Translations under genes and position numbers: made by a program
Assembly (NCBI RefSeq): GCF_035594125.1
Contig: NC_087191.1
Span: 1,117,001-1,181,000, forward strand
Source of the DNA: Scylla paramamosain
Lineage: Eukaryota; Arthropoda; Malacostraca; Decapoda; Portunidae
Reading direction: 5' to 3'
Length of the DNA: 64,000 nucleotides
Shown: one piece after another, positions 22,881 through 34,430 of the stretch
Position numbering within the stretch: the stretch's first letter is position 1
Layout: each line of letters starts with the position of its first letter
Notes under the pieces: generated by a model
Told to the model about the DNA's origin: nothing
What the model saw: only the letters and a program-made list of their open reading frames with translations
Databases searched by the model: none

Positions 22881-23232
22881 ATAACGGAGGGAGCGAACGC
22901 TAGTTGCTGTGAACGTCCCCCTGGAGACTTCTCGTTTTAAAAAGTGGCCCCTCGAAAATTTGTCCACAACGTGTGAACTTCCCCTCCACAACTCATCCCA
23001 GTACAGACACCCAACCATCCAACACAGGACGTGGCCCCTCTGGTGAGTGGCACCGTTGGCCCGTACTGGTAGTCTAACTCTAGGAACCATTTAGTCTGGT
23101 CCCTCTCTGGCGACCTTGCTAGCGTGGGTAGCCCTCTCCCCCCACTAAAGAAGGGTGGGGCAGGAGCCGAAGCCCCCTCTAGCCTCGCTCGCCAACTCGT
23201 AGAGAAGCACACCTACCACGACAAGGCGGTTC

Positions 23233-24030
23233 TCACTAGGGGGATGATGGATTCGAAGATCCTATCAGAAGGGCAAGGCAGATGGAGAAGGACCATCGCC
23301 TGCGTTAAATCTTTAGCGCTGATCAAGACACCTTTATCGTTATTCTTGATATTATTTGAAGGGAGATGACTCCAATCTCTCTTTCCAGATACTTGACAGC
23401 CGGGATAAAGGTGCCTCGATCTTTCCTATAATATGCTACAAACCAGTAGGGTATAGGTGGGTGGCGAGCTTTAGGGACACATTTCTCAGCATCATCAAAG
23501 ATATTAGGACAATAATCTTTCTCGCTGTCAACTAAAATGCTTGATCGAATGACTTCAGCAATTTAAGTTGTTGTCTCCAAGACGCAGAGAATTTTTATTG
23601 CCTCAAGAGCAGCTTTGGTAGCAACGTCTGATGTGAATGTCACATAACATCTATTAGAAAGACAATCGCCGTCATATTTGAGATGGATACGGAGAACGGT
23701 TCCGAAGATCTTGAAAACTGAGTGACCCAGAAGGTCTTCTACCATGGGAAACAGGAGCAGGGGGGAGTGCGAGCTCTTTCCTGCACATTGTCATCACAAA
23801 GGGTGACGTCTTGAAGGCCTGGTCGACCGCCCCTCGAGGACCAACGGAATTTTCATTTTTACCCAGGAGGATATCATAAAAATAAAATGGCGCCAGGGGC
23901 CTACCGGGATTATGAAGGGAGAGAGCGCTGGACGCCGCGGATGGGGTACCTCGTCCCCATGGGGGTCACTCGTCTTAAAAAATGGCTCTTCATGATTCGA
24001 AAGTTTGTCCACGACGGAGCTAAGACGAAT
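23233..24030 (-). mobile_element. Second, truncated 5' end of the I/Jockey-like LINE
   Basis: A direct-orientation second copy of the 5' region. It repeats the RRM-like block (HSVFKIFGTVLRIHLKYDG, RCYVTFTSDVATKAALEAI at 23745-23570) and the surrounding untranslated sequence, but stops at about 23233, where the longer copy's 5' untranslated region begins. It ends upstream against a GA microsatellite at 24093. Either two insertions lie head to tail, or part of the element was duplicated. Confidence 0.75.
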
Positions 24031-24090
24031 AAGTAATTTGCTTGCTGTCCTGTTTGCCGCATCAGTGAATGAGTGTGCAAGTTTAAGATA

Positions 24091-24092
<2 letters not shown>

Positions 24093-24160
<68 letters not shown>
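24093..24160. repeat. (GA)n microsatellite
   Basis: A perfect GA tract next to the 5' end of the truncated I/Jockey copy. Confidence 0.97.
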
Positions 24161-24163
<3 letters not shown>

Positions 24164-25000
24164 CACGACTTGGCAAGGATTCTGGGTGCCTATCTGTCAA
24201 CATGGCAGAGCGGACCGAGGCGACGCCACACTCGCCCCGGTCATGCCAGGTACTCTTCCCATGGCGGCGCTGGTGATAGGATACTTGTGTGTGACGTGTG
24301 GTTGATTCTGAAGTGCATTTACAGTGTTGGGTTTATGCTGTGCATTGAGGAGAGGAGTGTGGTTATATTGTGAACCAGCGCCGTCTGAGCTATGGGTAGC
24401 AGTCAAGGGCTTAGGTGATGATAGGCGGGAGGTGTGAAGAAGTGTGTGGCTGTGGACGTGGACGTGTGTGAGCAAGCTGCTATGAAGATATCGGTGTTGC
24501 TTCTGTGTTGGTGAATGGTGGATGGCAAACAGTGAATTAGGTGGCGTTGGAGAATGAACGAATTGTGATGGGAGCAAGTGATATGTGTAAGTGGGCAGTC
24601 GTGTTGCGTATTGGGGATGTGGAGGTACTGGTGTGTGAGTGGGGCGATTGCATTGAAAGTTGTGACGGATATTGTGGTGGTGGTCATCTGATGGGTTCAA
24701 CATTTCTTCTATTTCTCTTGTAAATATATGTAAGTATTATACTCCTGATTGGCATACTGAAGTTAACTGGATGAAGGGAGCGCAACACATTTCTAATTGT
24801 TCCTCATTTTTCAAGGTGACGCTAGTGACAAGGGTGGAACTTACCATTGTTATCTAGCAATTTTCACTTTGTTAACAAGGCTTGCTATTTGGGGAACTAA
24901 CCCCATTAGTTGGGGTATGAGATAAGGTAGACTCCAGAGTTTGGTACAACAGTTTATGGGGTTGTGACAGGTAGTAATGACCACAGTGACCAAAAATAGT
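24161..25000. other. Unassigned stretch
   Basis: No gene recognised. ATGGCAGAGCGGACCGAGG at 24201 has a good initiation context and a CAG/GTACTC donor-like site 48 bases on, so a short first exon is possible but unsupported. 24350-24700 is G/T-rich. Confidence 0.35.
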
Positions 25001-25200
25001 ACACCTGGTGTTGTTGTCTTCGTAACCCAATGACCCAGATACCTGGCATTGTTTATGTGCCCAAGACATTGCCCAACTGACCTTTGTGTAGTTTGTTATG
25101 TGCCCAAGGCACTGACCCCACTGACACATACCTGGCTTTACTTGTTATGTGCCCAAGACACATATATATCTGGCGTTGTTTGTGATATTCCCAAGAGGCA
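25000..25200 (+). repeat. 55-bp minisatellite related to the composite repeat
   Basis: Three to four diverged units of the form CCAAGRCACTGACCCCACTGACC, then TACCTGGCNTTGTT and GTTATGTGCC. They match the arrays at 1700-1815 and 17185-17345 but lack the GGCGCCGC modules upstream. Confidence 0.65.
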
Positions 25201-25226
25201 ACAGACCCAGTGGTCTGTTGCCTCTT
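25193..25226. repeat. Perfect 15-bp hairpin
   Basis: AAGAGGCAACAGACC, a CAGT loop, then the exact reverse complement. It lies at the end of the minisatellite. No role is known. Confidence 0.85.
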
Positions 25227-26249
25227 CCGCACTGGTTTTCCGGTTAGCAGTGATACAACGAACGACATGTAGCAGCTCTTAGAATCTAGATTATTGAGTG
25301 AATGGTATCCTTTACGATTTATGTATGAATATTAATTTTCGCTAGGTAATATTATTGCAATATGTTCACCATCTATTGTCCCAATAATTACATTGAAAAA
25401 ATTACCTTTCGTTTATTTATTTATTTTTTCAAGAAGTGGGTTAGTGGGAACTATCTTAGCGGAATTATATTACAAGGAATTGGAGGCCACTTGGATCAGT
25501 AGACAGCAATAACAATATTATGGGAGGTCAGGATGGGAAGTGAATGGATATTTATGCAGCTGATCGCGGTTAAAATTTCGTAAGAAATGTTATATTTCTT
25601 CTTTTCAATTACATACATGTCCTATATGCTATTATAAAATCGTGGTTAGGGCATGGCATGAATTTTTTTTTTCTTCAAGATAAAGTCCTTCCTGAGCTTT
25701 CTCTCTTTCCTACCTCATTCCAGAACAAAGTTATTTATAAAATTTAAGTTACAGTTTGGCGTTGCCTTGGCAGAGAGGTGACATTTTGCATCACATAAGA
25801 GTGCCACGGGGTGTCGGACTATTCGAGATGGGACGGCAAGCCATGGATGCTAATTCCACTCATATACAAGTAACCTCGCTCATTAGGAAAGCACACTTGG
25901 CAAGTTGACTATCAATATTCTGGTCAAAAATAGCTATGAAAATATGGTTTATTTATAATGTTGATACAGGTGTATCATCTTTCAACAGATAGCAGCGACA
26001 GCAACGGAAGTGTTGGTCTTGGTGGCGAGTGACAACCCAAACTTCCTTAGCATTTTTTTCGAGTTGTCTCTGCGGAGCCGCTTCTTGGTGTGGACGACTC
26101 GGCTTCTTGTGTTTACACGACTGCAGGCTCGGAGAGTTCAACACTTACACGAGACCTTGTCCATGACCAACTCCTTGCTGCTTACACCAGCAATTAACAA
26201 TAAAAGGTACGATCGTGCCTCTCTGTCTCTCCCTGTCTTTCTTGTAATG

Positions 26250-26252
<3 letters not shown>
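25227..26252. other. Unassigned stretch
   Basis: AT-rich; no gene, RNA or element recognised. Confidence 0.4.

Positions 26253-26321
<69 letters not shown>
26253..26321. repeat. (CT)n microsatellite
   Basis: A perfect CT tract; open frames with Arg-Glu or Leu-Ser repeats across it are artefacts. Confidence 0.97.
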
Positions 26322-26325
<4 letters not shown>

Positions 26326-26639
26326 GAAACCTCGATTTCCACTGAAATATACTAAAAGTGTGTGTGTAGGGTAGTTGTGGTATACACCCAACAATAAAAT
26401 AAAGTGGTGTGGTAAATAGCTGGGTGACAAGAAATCGGTGGAGATTCCAGATGGTTTGTCTAAGAACCTCCACAATCGAGTTCTGGCTGACTTTGCCGCC
26501 AGAACAGAAGTGACATATAACTCCCACTCCCATAGCTCTCCCACAACTCAGGAATCACCGGTTAAGAAATCTGTCTGTGAAACAGTACATTGCCCCTTCT
26601 TCAATGTTTAATTCGTGTTGCAGTTGGGCTGCTTCACTT

Positions 26640-26675
26640 TTTTTTGTTTTTATATAGGAGGGACACCGGCCAAGG

Positions 26676-26716
<41 letters not shown>

Positions 26717-28138
26717 CACCGAGATGCCGGTCCTGAATAGGGACCGAAGTGGTGGTCAAAAATTGAAGGGTAAGTGTCTTGAAACTTCCCTCTTGTAGAA
26801 GCTCAAGTCATAGGAAGGTGGAAATACAGAAGCAGGAAGGGAATTCCAGAGTTTACCAGAGGAGGGGATAAATGACTGGGAATAATGGTTAACTCTTGCA
26901 TTAGAGAGGTGGACAGAATAGGGGTGAAAGAAAGAAGAAAGTCTTGTGCAGCGAGGCCACAGGAGGAAGGGAGGCATGCAGTTAGCAAGATCAGAAGAGC
27001 AGTTAGTATAAAAATAGTGGTAGAAGACAGCATGAGCTGCAACACTGCAGCGATGAGAAAGAGGCTGAAGACAGTTTGAGGAGAAGAGTTGAGACGAAAT
27101 CTTTTAATTCCACCCTGTCTAAAAGAGCGGTATGAGTGGAACCTCCCCAGACATATGAAGCATACTCCATACATGGACAGATAAGGCCCTTGTACACAGC
27201 AGCTGTGGGGGGTGAGAAAAATAAATAAATAAAGGAGGGAAAGAAGAAAAAGCAAAGTTATTGGAGATGTTTTTCGCTAGATGCTAGAAATCACGAGGGA
27301 ATTAGATCTTAAAAGATTTTGACATTCTATTAATGAAGGAGTTTTTCACTGGTTGTAGAACAGATTTGGCATTGTTCCGGCCAGAAAGCAGAAAGAGCAT
27401 GAGATTCTGGTGATGGAAGGCTTAAGTACGTTTTGTGGCCCTCCTCTCTGTCATGTATAGCACAATAATAGGCTGTGTTAATCCAAGGTTGGAAGGTTTA
27501 GATTGAGAAAAAGAGTGAGGAATGTACGCCTCCATGCCAGACACGATCATCTTTGTTATGCACTCGGCCCACAGAGACGGATCTCTGTCACGGAAGCAGT
27601 AGTCATTCCAAGGTAAATAATTAAAATACCTCCTCAGGCCCCTCTCAACTAACAGAGGCAAAATGCCAGAGGCACCTCTGCTTAGGGGGATCCTGAGGAG
27701 GGATTGGAGTGATAAGACAGAATAAAAATATGAGATTGTGATCGGAGGAGCCCAATGGAGAAGCATAAGCAGGATTAAAGGTTAGGAAAAGGTCAAGAAT
27801 GTTGGGGGTATCTCCAAGACTGTCAGGAATACTGGTAGCATGTTGCAGCAGTTGCTCTAGGTCATGGCAGATAGCAAAGTTGAAGGCTAGTTCACCAGGA
27901 TGGTCAGTGAAGGGAGAAGAAAGCCAAAGCTGGTGGTGAACATAGAAGTCTCCAAGAATGGAGAACTCCGCAAAACCTTTAGAGGGCAGGCTGTGACTGC
28001 CCCCTTGTATTGTGAGACACAAAAAGAAACGTTCAATGAGGTCACAGCTGGGTTTAATGATAAGCTCATAGCACCCCCTGATCCAGTGCTTTAGACCTCA
28101 CTGGAATTACTTATCGTTTTGGCAGGCGACTACTGCCT
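26640..28138 (-). mobile_element. Jockey-like LINE family 2, copy 1 (internally deleted)
   Basis: The 3' end has the family signature GACACCGGCCAAGGGC followed by an A run and a CCGGTCC block (26660-26760). The 5' end (28015-28138) matches that of the longest copy (50455-50585), including CTTTAGACCTCACTG and GACTACTGCCTCC. Between them are a thumb region (LIRPCMEYASYVWGG and AALDRVELKDF-type frames at 27255-27000, CMPPFLLWPRCTRLSSFFHP at about 26960) and endonuclease pieces ([24 protein letters not shown] at 27960-27720). The reverse transcriptase core is deleted. Upstream of the endonuclease centre the N-terminal half is also missing. Confidence 0.85.
27422..28022 (-). pseudogene. Family-2 endonuclease remnant
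   Basis: It reads [20 protein letters not shown] (the catalytic GDFN block changed to GDFY), then [12 protein letters not shown] and GSSDHNLI (the SDH block kept). The linker that normally leads to the reverse transcriptase follows, with a frameshift (MIVSGMEAYIPHSFSQSKPS at 27540-27470). The Asn in GDFN binds the catalytic network in this fold, so this copy would be inactive even without the frameshifts. Confidence 0.75.
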
Positions 28139-29195
<1,057 letters not shown>

Positions 29196-29414
29196 AGGCT
29201 AGGGTAAGCACACCAGATGTATTTTAAGAGTGGCCGCTTGCTGCCACTAATTTACCATAAGAGTTTCCGTGCCCAGACACTCATTTTAAGATAAATTTAC
29301 GGAATTTCCCTTTGTTCAGTCAGTTTGAGTCTCATATAGTTCAGAGCAGAAGAGTTGCCCTTGACAAAGAAACAATCAGTATTCATCTAGCCCCCCTTGT
29401 TTGTTCAGAAGAAC

Positions 29415-29575
29415 AATCGGAACGGGTTCCGGAACCGATTTCGCTGGTAATCGGTAGAGCGCGGCTGGTGAATACCGAAGTCTCGGAATCGCCAGCGGGG
29501 TGCTTCGCGGTTACTACGGTGCAGCGGTTCCGAAACCAGTTCCGTGGGGAATCAGTAGAGCGCGGCTGAATGATT
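29415..29575 (+). repeat. Diverged GC-rich direct repeat
   Basis: GGTTCCGGAACCGATTTC followed by GGTAGAGCGCGGCTG (29426-29466) recurs as GGTTCCGAAACCAGTTCC followed by AGTAGAGCGCGGCTG (29526-29568). The GGTAGAGCGC part resembles a tRNA A-box region, but no B-box or cloverleaf is evident. Confidence 0.5.
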
Positions 29576-29705
29576 ACAGAGTACCGGCTCCCGGTGCCGA
29601 GAGACCGAGGCTCTGGGATGGATACTGAAAGGGTGCACCATTTAGTTGATGTTTACTCTTATCTCACACAGGGTTCAATCAATAATAAACATGCTTGAGT
29701 TCATA

Positions 29706-29872
29706 TCAACTCACATATTCAGTGGAATGTCTGGTGCAGAAGTGTTTCATGTCTGATATAATTCCATTGCATTTCAGCTTGTCTTTACAGACTTTTGCAT
29801 ACAATGCATCAGACAGCGTGTGCTCTAAATAATTCCACACTGGAGCTGATCTAGTTCTCTTTGATGTCATTT
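29706..29872 (-). pseudogene. BED-type zinc-finger fragment, probably a hAT transposase N-terminus
   Basis: From MTSKRTRSAPVWNYLEHT the frame continues with KVCKDKLKCNGIISDMKHFC and TRHST. This is the order of a BED finger (aromatic W/F residues, Cys pair, then His-x4-His), but the first Cys and one His look lost. BED fingers sit at the N-terminus of hAT transposases and of host proteins derived from them. Nothing of the catalytic domain follows downstream on the - strand, so it is a fragment. Confidence 0.5.
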
Positions 29873-29954
29873 TGTTAAACTGACTAGGTTTAAGTGTGAT
29901 AAATACCGCAAGTTTATATATAATATCGATATGTGCATCTTTAATGCGCTGCAT

Positions 29955-30480
29955 TTGAAAAATCCTTGGTGTTTGAAAAAGTGTTGCATTATACTTTGGG
30001 ACAAGAAGGATTACAGAACAATCAACATATTAGATATTTTATATATCTATGCAGATAAGGTTTTTATTTACTCATGAGGACAAAAGTCATAGCCCCCTTT
30101 CGTTTGGCAGTCTTAACTCTTATGATATGTCATCAGGAGTGCGCTAATATATAAGTTATTATGTCAGGTATCTACCAATCAAAGTACAAAAAAAGATTAC
30201 ACTTATGGGAACACTAAATAGGTGCCTCATATTGGCTAACATGAACAAAATATTTTCATATTATTTACGCAATTTCTTTAAATACTAGACACAGGGACAC
30301 ATGAATATTTGATTGTATTACACTACTTCGTTCATTGGTACATACCATTTGCAAAACTTCCTAAATAATATTAATGATTACATACATATTTTAAACACTA
30401 CATAATTGATGTAAGCGTATCTGCCATCAGTACTTGTTTGGAACCGTTAAGGTGGAACCGGCTCCAAGACTTGGAGCCTT
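29955..30480. other. Unassigned AT-rich stretch
   Basis: No recognisable gene or element. Confidence 0.4.
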
Positions 30481-30483
30481 AAG

Positions 30484-31044
30484 TTGCCTTAAGGGGAATA
30501 AGTGATTCATTACCGGCCGTACGCCCTGGCCTATCTATATATATATATATAATAGGAATCTCCATAGAAGTCTGCCAGGAACGGTAGTTGTGTATACTAC
30601 GCAATGTACCCAGGAAAGTAATTCCTTTGCTGCGTGTGTGCATGCTGAGTTTTGTGCACAATGATCGGTGACTGACCCTTCTGTGTGTTCGTGGGCACTC
30701 TTTCGTAGTTGTTTCATGTGTCTTTTGTTAATAATCCTGTTTGTTTTAAATGATACTGATGCAGTACAGTAGCAGAGGACCTAAGTAATTAGCTGTGTAG
30801 TTAACTTTACTCCCCCTCCAGGTCCTGACAAGGCCTGTCGCCCAGGAGGCGGTAGACAATACTACTTGGCTTGAGGCTATAACACTCTGTTGGGCAGTGG
30901 AAGGACTGTCATGGTGGGTGGAAGACCAACAGGGTATTATACCTCGATCATGTGTGTTATTGTGTGTTAACTGCTTTTTTTTCTAGACATGGTAGTCGAT
31001 TCTTCTGCAGCTTGGTGGAGGGGCTGGGGATTGTGGTCGTAACA
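30484..31044 (+). mobile_element. LTR of an LTR retrotransposon (+ orientation)
   Basis: It is homologous, in inverse orientation, to 39693-41913. Shared blocks include CCGTACGCCC..GGCC, GTTGTGTATAC, ACTCTGTTGGGCAGTGG, AGGGTATTATACCTCGATCAT and the 3' terminal TGGTCGTAACA. The 3' edge at 31044 is followed after a few bases by TGGCGACCTCACCAGGAT, which has the form of a primer-binding site of Gypsy/Mag-like elements. The left edge is set where the two copies stop matching and is approximate. Confidence 0.7.
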
Positions 31045-31049
31045 GAAAT

Positions 31050-31212
31050 TGGCGACCTCACCAGGATAGCTGGGAGCTTCGTCGCCACGTGGGAAAGACA
31101 GTTTATCGTTTGTTTGATTGTTTCATGTGTGCTCACATTTAGTGTAAATCATGGAGGGCAGGGCTGGTAGCAGGGATGACTCACGAACCGAGTCCCCTCA
31201 GATACCCTCTGC
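31050..31212 (+). pseudogene. LTR-retrotransposon leader and start of gag, truncated
   Basis: After the putative primer-binding site a leader runs to an ATG at 31151 with a good context, reading MEGRAGSRDDSRTESPQIPS. The frame then runs into LINE sequence at about 31213. It could be the first 20 or so codons of gag. The rest of gag, pol and the second LTR are absent here, so this is inferred mainly from position. Confidence 0.4.
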
Positions 31213-32202
31213 TGGGTATCTGTCTGCTTTGCTTGGTGTCTATCTCGTCGATTTTTTTTATGGGTGCAGGTTGGTGGCGATCTGTCAGGAGTTCACCCAC
31301 TTGATGATGGTGTGCCGCAAGGAAGTATACCTAATATCACCCGTTTCGCTGTAGCTATAAACAGTGTCATTGGTGTACTTCCGAAAGGAATTCGTGAGAT
31401 CCACAAGTCATTGACATATAAATGTCAATGACTTGTCATTGACATATAAATGTCAATGACTTGTCGATCATTTTCTGCGGTGCGGATGCCTTTGATTGAG
31501 AGGAAACTGCAGTTAGCAATTAATGGGATTTCTCATTGGGCGGCAACTCGAGGATTTCGTTTCTCAGCTTCGCAGACTGTGGCCATACGTTTTAGCCGCC
31601 TCTGTAGTGTTTATTCTAACCTTATCTATACCTGTATGATTGAAGAATCTTTTGTGTGGAGGAAACTAGTTTTCTGAGAGTTGTATTTGACAGACGCCTG
31701 GCTTGGGTACTTCACCTTTGTTATGTTAAGACAGCATATATGAAGGCGCTGTCACTCCTTAGGGTCCTGGGTTATTTGGGGAACTAATAAACAAACCCTC
31801 CTTTTGCACCGAACTCCCATTCCTTCAAAGTTGGAGTATGGTTGTGAGGTTTATTCCTCTGCTACTGAGGCTCGGTTTCGTGTGTTGGACTCGGTGCACC
31901 ATGCCGGTGATCGCTTGTCAACTGGTGCATTCCGCTCATCCCCAATCCTTAGCTTACTGGTGGATGCTGGTGTCCTTCCACTGGACTTGCTTCCAGTCTA
32001 TATTATTGAGATGCTGGTATCGTGTTCAATATCTTACAAACTCTGTTCCTTGTGTGGCCGTCTTCGTGATTCATATTCCCGTTTATATGTCTCACAAAAG
32101 TTTCCCTAAAACTTTTGGTGTTAGTATGGCGGCATTAAATGTACCCTCCGTTTCTGAGACTCCCTGTAGATATCCTAGAGTTAATTACCGGCAGTTCCCA
32201 GG
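31213..32202 (+). pseudogene. I/Jockey-like ORF2 fragment (RT palm to connection)
   Basis: It contains VGGDLSGVHPLDDGVPQGS-like sequence (31270-31325, frameshifted), FAVAINSVIGVLPKG, a damaged catalytic site (NVND in place of YVDD at about 31450), SAVRMPLIERKLQLAINGIS (31475-31530), LEYGCEVYSSATEARFRVLD (31830-31890) and LLVDAGVLPLDLLPVYIIE (31955-32010). It stops at 32202 where a CR1 copy is inserted, and continues at 33107. Frames shift several times. Confidence 0.85.
31405..31464. repeat. 28-bp tandem duplication forming a palindrome at the RT active site
   Basis: Units 31409-31436 and 31437-31464 are identical. 31405-31434 is a perfect stem, AAGTCATTGACAT against ATGTCAATGACTT, around ATAA. 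It lies where the related copies encode the catalytic YVDD. Confidence 0.85.
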
Positions 32203-33106
32203 TCCGTCTGTCCATTTGATCATCCTATCCGAATCTGTCTACAAGGCGATGGCATCCGATTAATTAGGTCAGAATTGGATACCATCGCCTTGCAGACAGA
32301 TTTGGATAGGATGAACAAATGGACATGCAGATGGCAAATGCAGTTTAATATCTACAAATGCATTGTACTTAGAGTAGGTACAGAAAACCCACACAACAGA
32401 TACACACAAAAAAAACAAAAAACAACGAAGCTGTGGTAGGTTCAGGATACGAAAAAGATTTAGTAGTTAAAGTTAGCTCTAAGAAAGCAATGCATAGAGG
32501 CCAGAAACAAGACAAACAGGGTATTAGGATTAATTTTTAGGAGTGTTCAAAGTAGAATTCCCAGAGTAATATTAATGTTGTATTTGACGCTGGTCAGACC
32601 TCATCTAGACTACACTATTAAATTCTGGTCCCCATATTACAGGGAGGATATAGGTCTATTAGAATCAGTACAGAAGGAAATTAATAAAAGGGTACAGGGG
32701 ATGAAGAGTATTCCTTACGAAGCGAGACAGGAGCTGTTAAATTTACATTCTTTAGAGAGAGACATAGGTTAAGAGAGGACCTGCTAGAAATCTCTAAGTA
32801 GTTTAAGGGTTGTAATGGGGACATAAGCAAAATTCTTAGGATCAGTAACTAGGATAGAACAGGAAATAAAGGGTTCAAACTTGAAAAACTTGAAACTTTA
32901 GAAAAAAAAAAAAAAGAGATAGGAAGGAATTGGTTCTTAAATAGAGCGGTAGATGAATGGAACGGACTCAGTAATAAAGTTGTTAGGACTGAGTCATTAG
33001 GGTCTTTAGGGGAAGATTAGACGGATTTATGGATGGGGATAATAGGTGGAAACAAGTAAGTATATTTCATACAGGGACTGCCACGTAAAGGCCTGATCGC
33101 TTTACA
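32203..33106 (+). mobile_element. CR1-like fragment with a 5' fold-back, nested in I/Jockey sequence
   Basis: The first 56 bases (32203-32258) are the reverse complement of the CR1 segment that follows at 32276-32330 (encoding the region after FADDTKIG). From there it is colinear with CR1 to the 3' end (LVRPHLDYTIKFWSPYYR near 32590; ACAGGGACTGCCACGT near 33072), losing the octamer tail. Host I/Jockey sequence ends at GTTCCCAG (32202) and resumes at ATATTTCTGTCTGCGG (33113). Confidence 0.85.
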
Positions 33107-33232
33107 TCTTATGATATTTCTGTCTGCGGCTCTGCTATCCCTAATAAGAAATTATTACCGGAGTGAGTCCTGTGCATTATTCTTGGAACACTTTTCCACA
33201 TATTCCAACTGCCTTAATGTAACGAAGGTGAG
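33107..33232 (+). pseudogene. I/Jockey-like ORF2, RNase H start (continuation)
   Basis: It reads IFLSAALLSLIRNYYR and LFLEHFSTYSN, matching 18330-18220 on the - strand. It continues the fragment ending at 32202 across the CR1 insertion, and stops where the oppositely oriented fragment begins. Confidence 0.8.
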
Positions 33233-34430
33233 GTACCCAAGTCAGGCGTCTGTCAAATACGATTCCCTGGAAACTAGTTTCCTCCACACAAGAGAATCTT
33301 CAATCATATAGATATAGATAAGGTTAGGATAAACGCTACGGAGGCAGCAAAAATGTATGGCCACAGTCTGCGAAGTTGAGAAACGAAATCCCCGAGTTGC
33401 CACCCAATGAGAAATCCCATTAATTGCTAACTGCAGTTTCCTTTCAATCAAAGGCATAAAAAGGCATAAAAAGGCAAAAGTCATCAATATTTATATGTTG
33501 ATGACATGTCGACCTCACGAACTCCTTCCGGAAGTACACCAATGACAGTTTATAGCTACAGCGAAATGGGTGATACTAGGTTTACTTCCTTGTGGGACAC
33601 CGTCATCAAGTGGGCAAACTCCTGACAGATCGCCACCAATCTGCATCCGTAAAAAAACAACGAGATAGAAACTGTTGTATAAAAATAAGGAGTCGGTCAC
33701 AGAGACCAAACTCGAAAAGACTAAGTAAAATGCCATGATGCTAGGCTGTCGTAAGCTTTCTCTCTAAAAAAAAATAAAGAAAGAAAATGAATAAAAAAAT
33801 AAAATAAACTGACATTGTGTTGCTTATTAGCTAATGCCTCTGAAATAGAAGATTCCAGATACAATAAATACATAAATAGTAGTTGTAGATCGCATTTTCC
33901 AGAAACCATACTGAACAGGAGACAAGTAATTGCCTTCCTTCAAGTACCGAGCCTGATAGTCACCATTTTTTCCAGCAACTTACAAATACACTACCTTGAA
34001 TAAATGGGGCGATAATTGGTCGATAGCTGATCTTTTCCAGGCTTTGGATTGGGAATAATTACAGCACCACCCCAAGATGGAAAATCACCGGTATTCCAAA
34101 TAAAAATGATAAAAGTTGAGTAAAAACGTAAAAGCTTCATCGGACATGTGGCGCAAATAGTAATATGGGATTTCATCAGGAACCGTGGATGAATCATGGC
34201 ACTGGGACAAATCCATGCGTAGCTCAGACCGAGAAAATGGGACACTATAAAGCAAAATTAACGCCAGCAGATTCCAATGTCGACGATGAAGTGCCATAGG
34301 TGCTGTTGGACACTTGCAAAGTACTCAGCAAGCAGCTCGGAAACTGTCTTTGGGTCTGCCACTTGTCCCAGTCATGGGATAAAACAGATGGGGGAAGTGC
34401 AGAATACTTACCAGGTATTTTGCGGACTCA
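33233..34430 (-). pseudogene. I/Jockey-like ORF2 fragment (linker to RT), - strand
   Basis: Read on the - strand: SRSELRMDLSQCHDSSTVPD and EIPYYYLRHMSDEAFTFLL (34240-34110), GDFPSWGGAVIIPNPKPGKD and NYRPI (34090-34010), DDGVPQGS (33610-33580), FAVAIN, PLIERKLQLAINGISHW (33455-33400), SQTVAIHFC and YIYMIEDSLVWRKLV. A deletion or divergence lies between 33720 and 33990, where palm motif A should be. It abuts the + oriented fragment at 33232, giving an inverted junction. Confidence 0.82.

Larger units (their letters stand above)
17466..23232 (-). mobile_element. I/Jockey-like LINE with RNase H, decayed, with a 1.2-kb insertion
   Basis: Read on the - strand it contains a 5' untranslated region (23232 to about 22880), ORF1 with an RRM-like domain, a foreign insertion (about 22018 to 20815), the rest of ORF1 with a CCHC knuckle, then endonuclease, reverse transcriptase, RNase H and a Cys/His tail ending at 17478. 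The same family occurs at 5505-5700, 23233-24030, 31213-32202, 33107-33232, 33233-34430 and 39481-39692. Large internal deletions and many frameshifts make it inactive. Members of this group are often named jockey-like in decapod annotations; the RNase H argues for the I side of the I/Jockey group. Confidence 0.85.

Noticed and set aside
24201..24250. Possible first exon MAERTEATPHSPRSC with a donor at CAG/GTACTC
   Set aside because: Good initiation context, but no downstream exon and no family similarity; not enough evidence.
24073..24276. Open frames of Arg-Glu or Leu-Ser repeats (also at 26138-26544, 28954-29211, 50689-51087, 52089-52352 and 56355-56979)
   Set aside because: Translations of GA/CT microsatellites. 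The frame at 50689-51087 is real only in its second half, which is part of Harbinger transposase exon 2.
29440..29575. tRNA gene suggested by GGTAGAGCGCGGCTG
   Set aside because: No B-box, no acceptor stem and no cloverleaf could be drawn.
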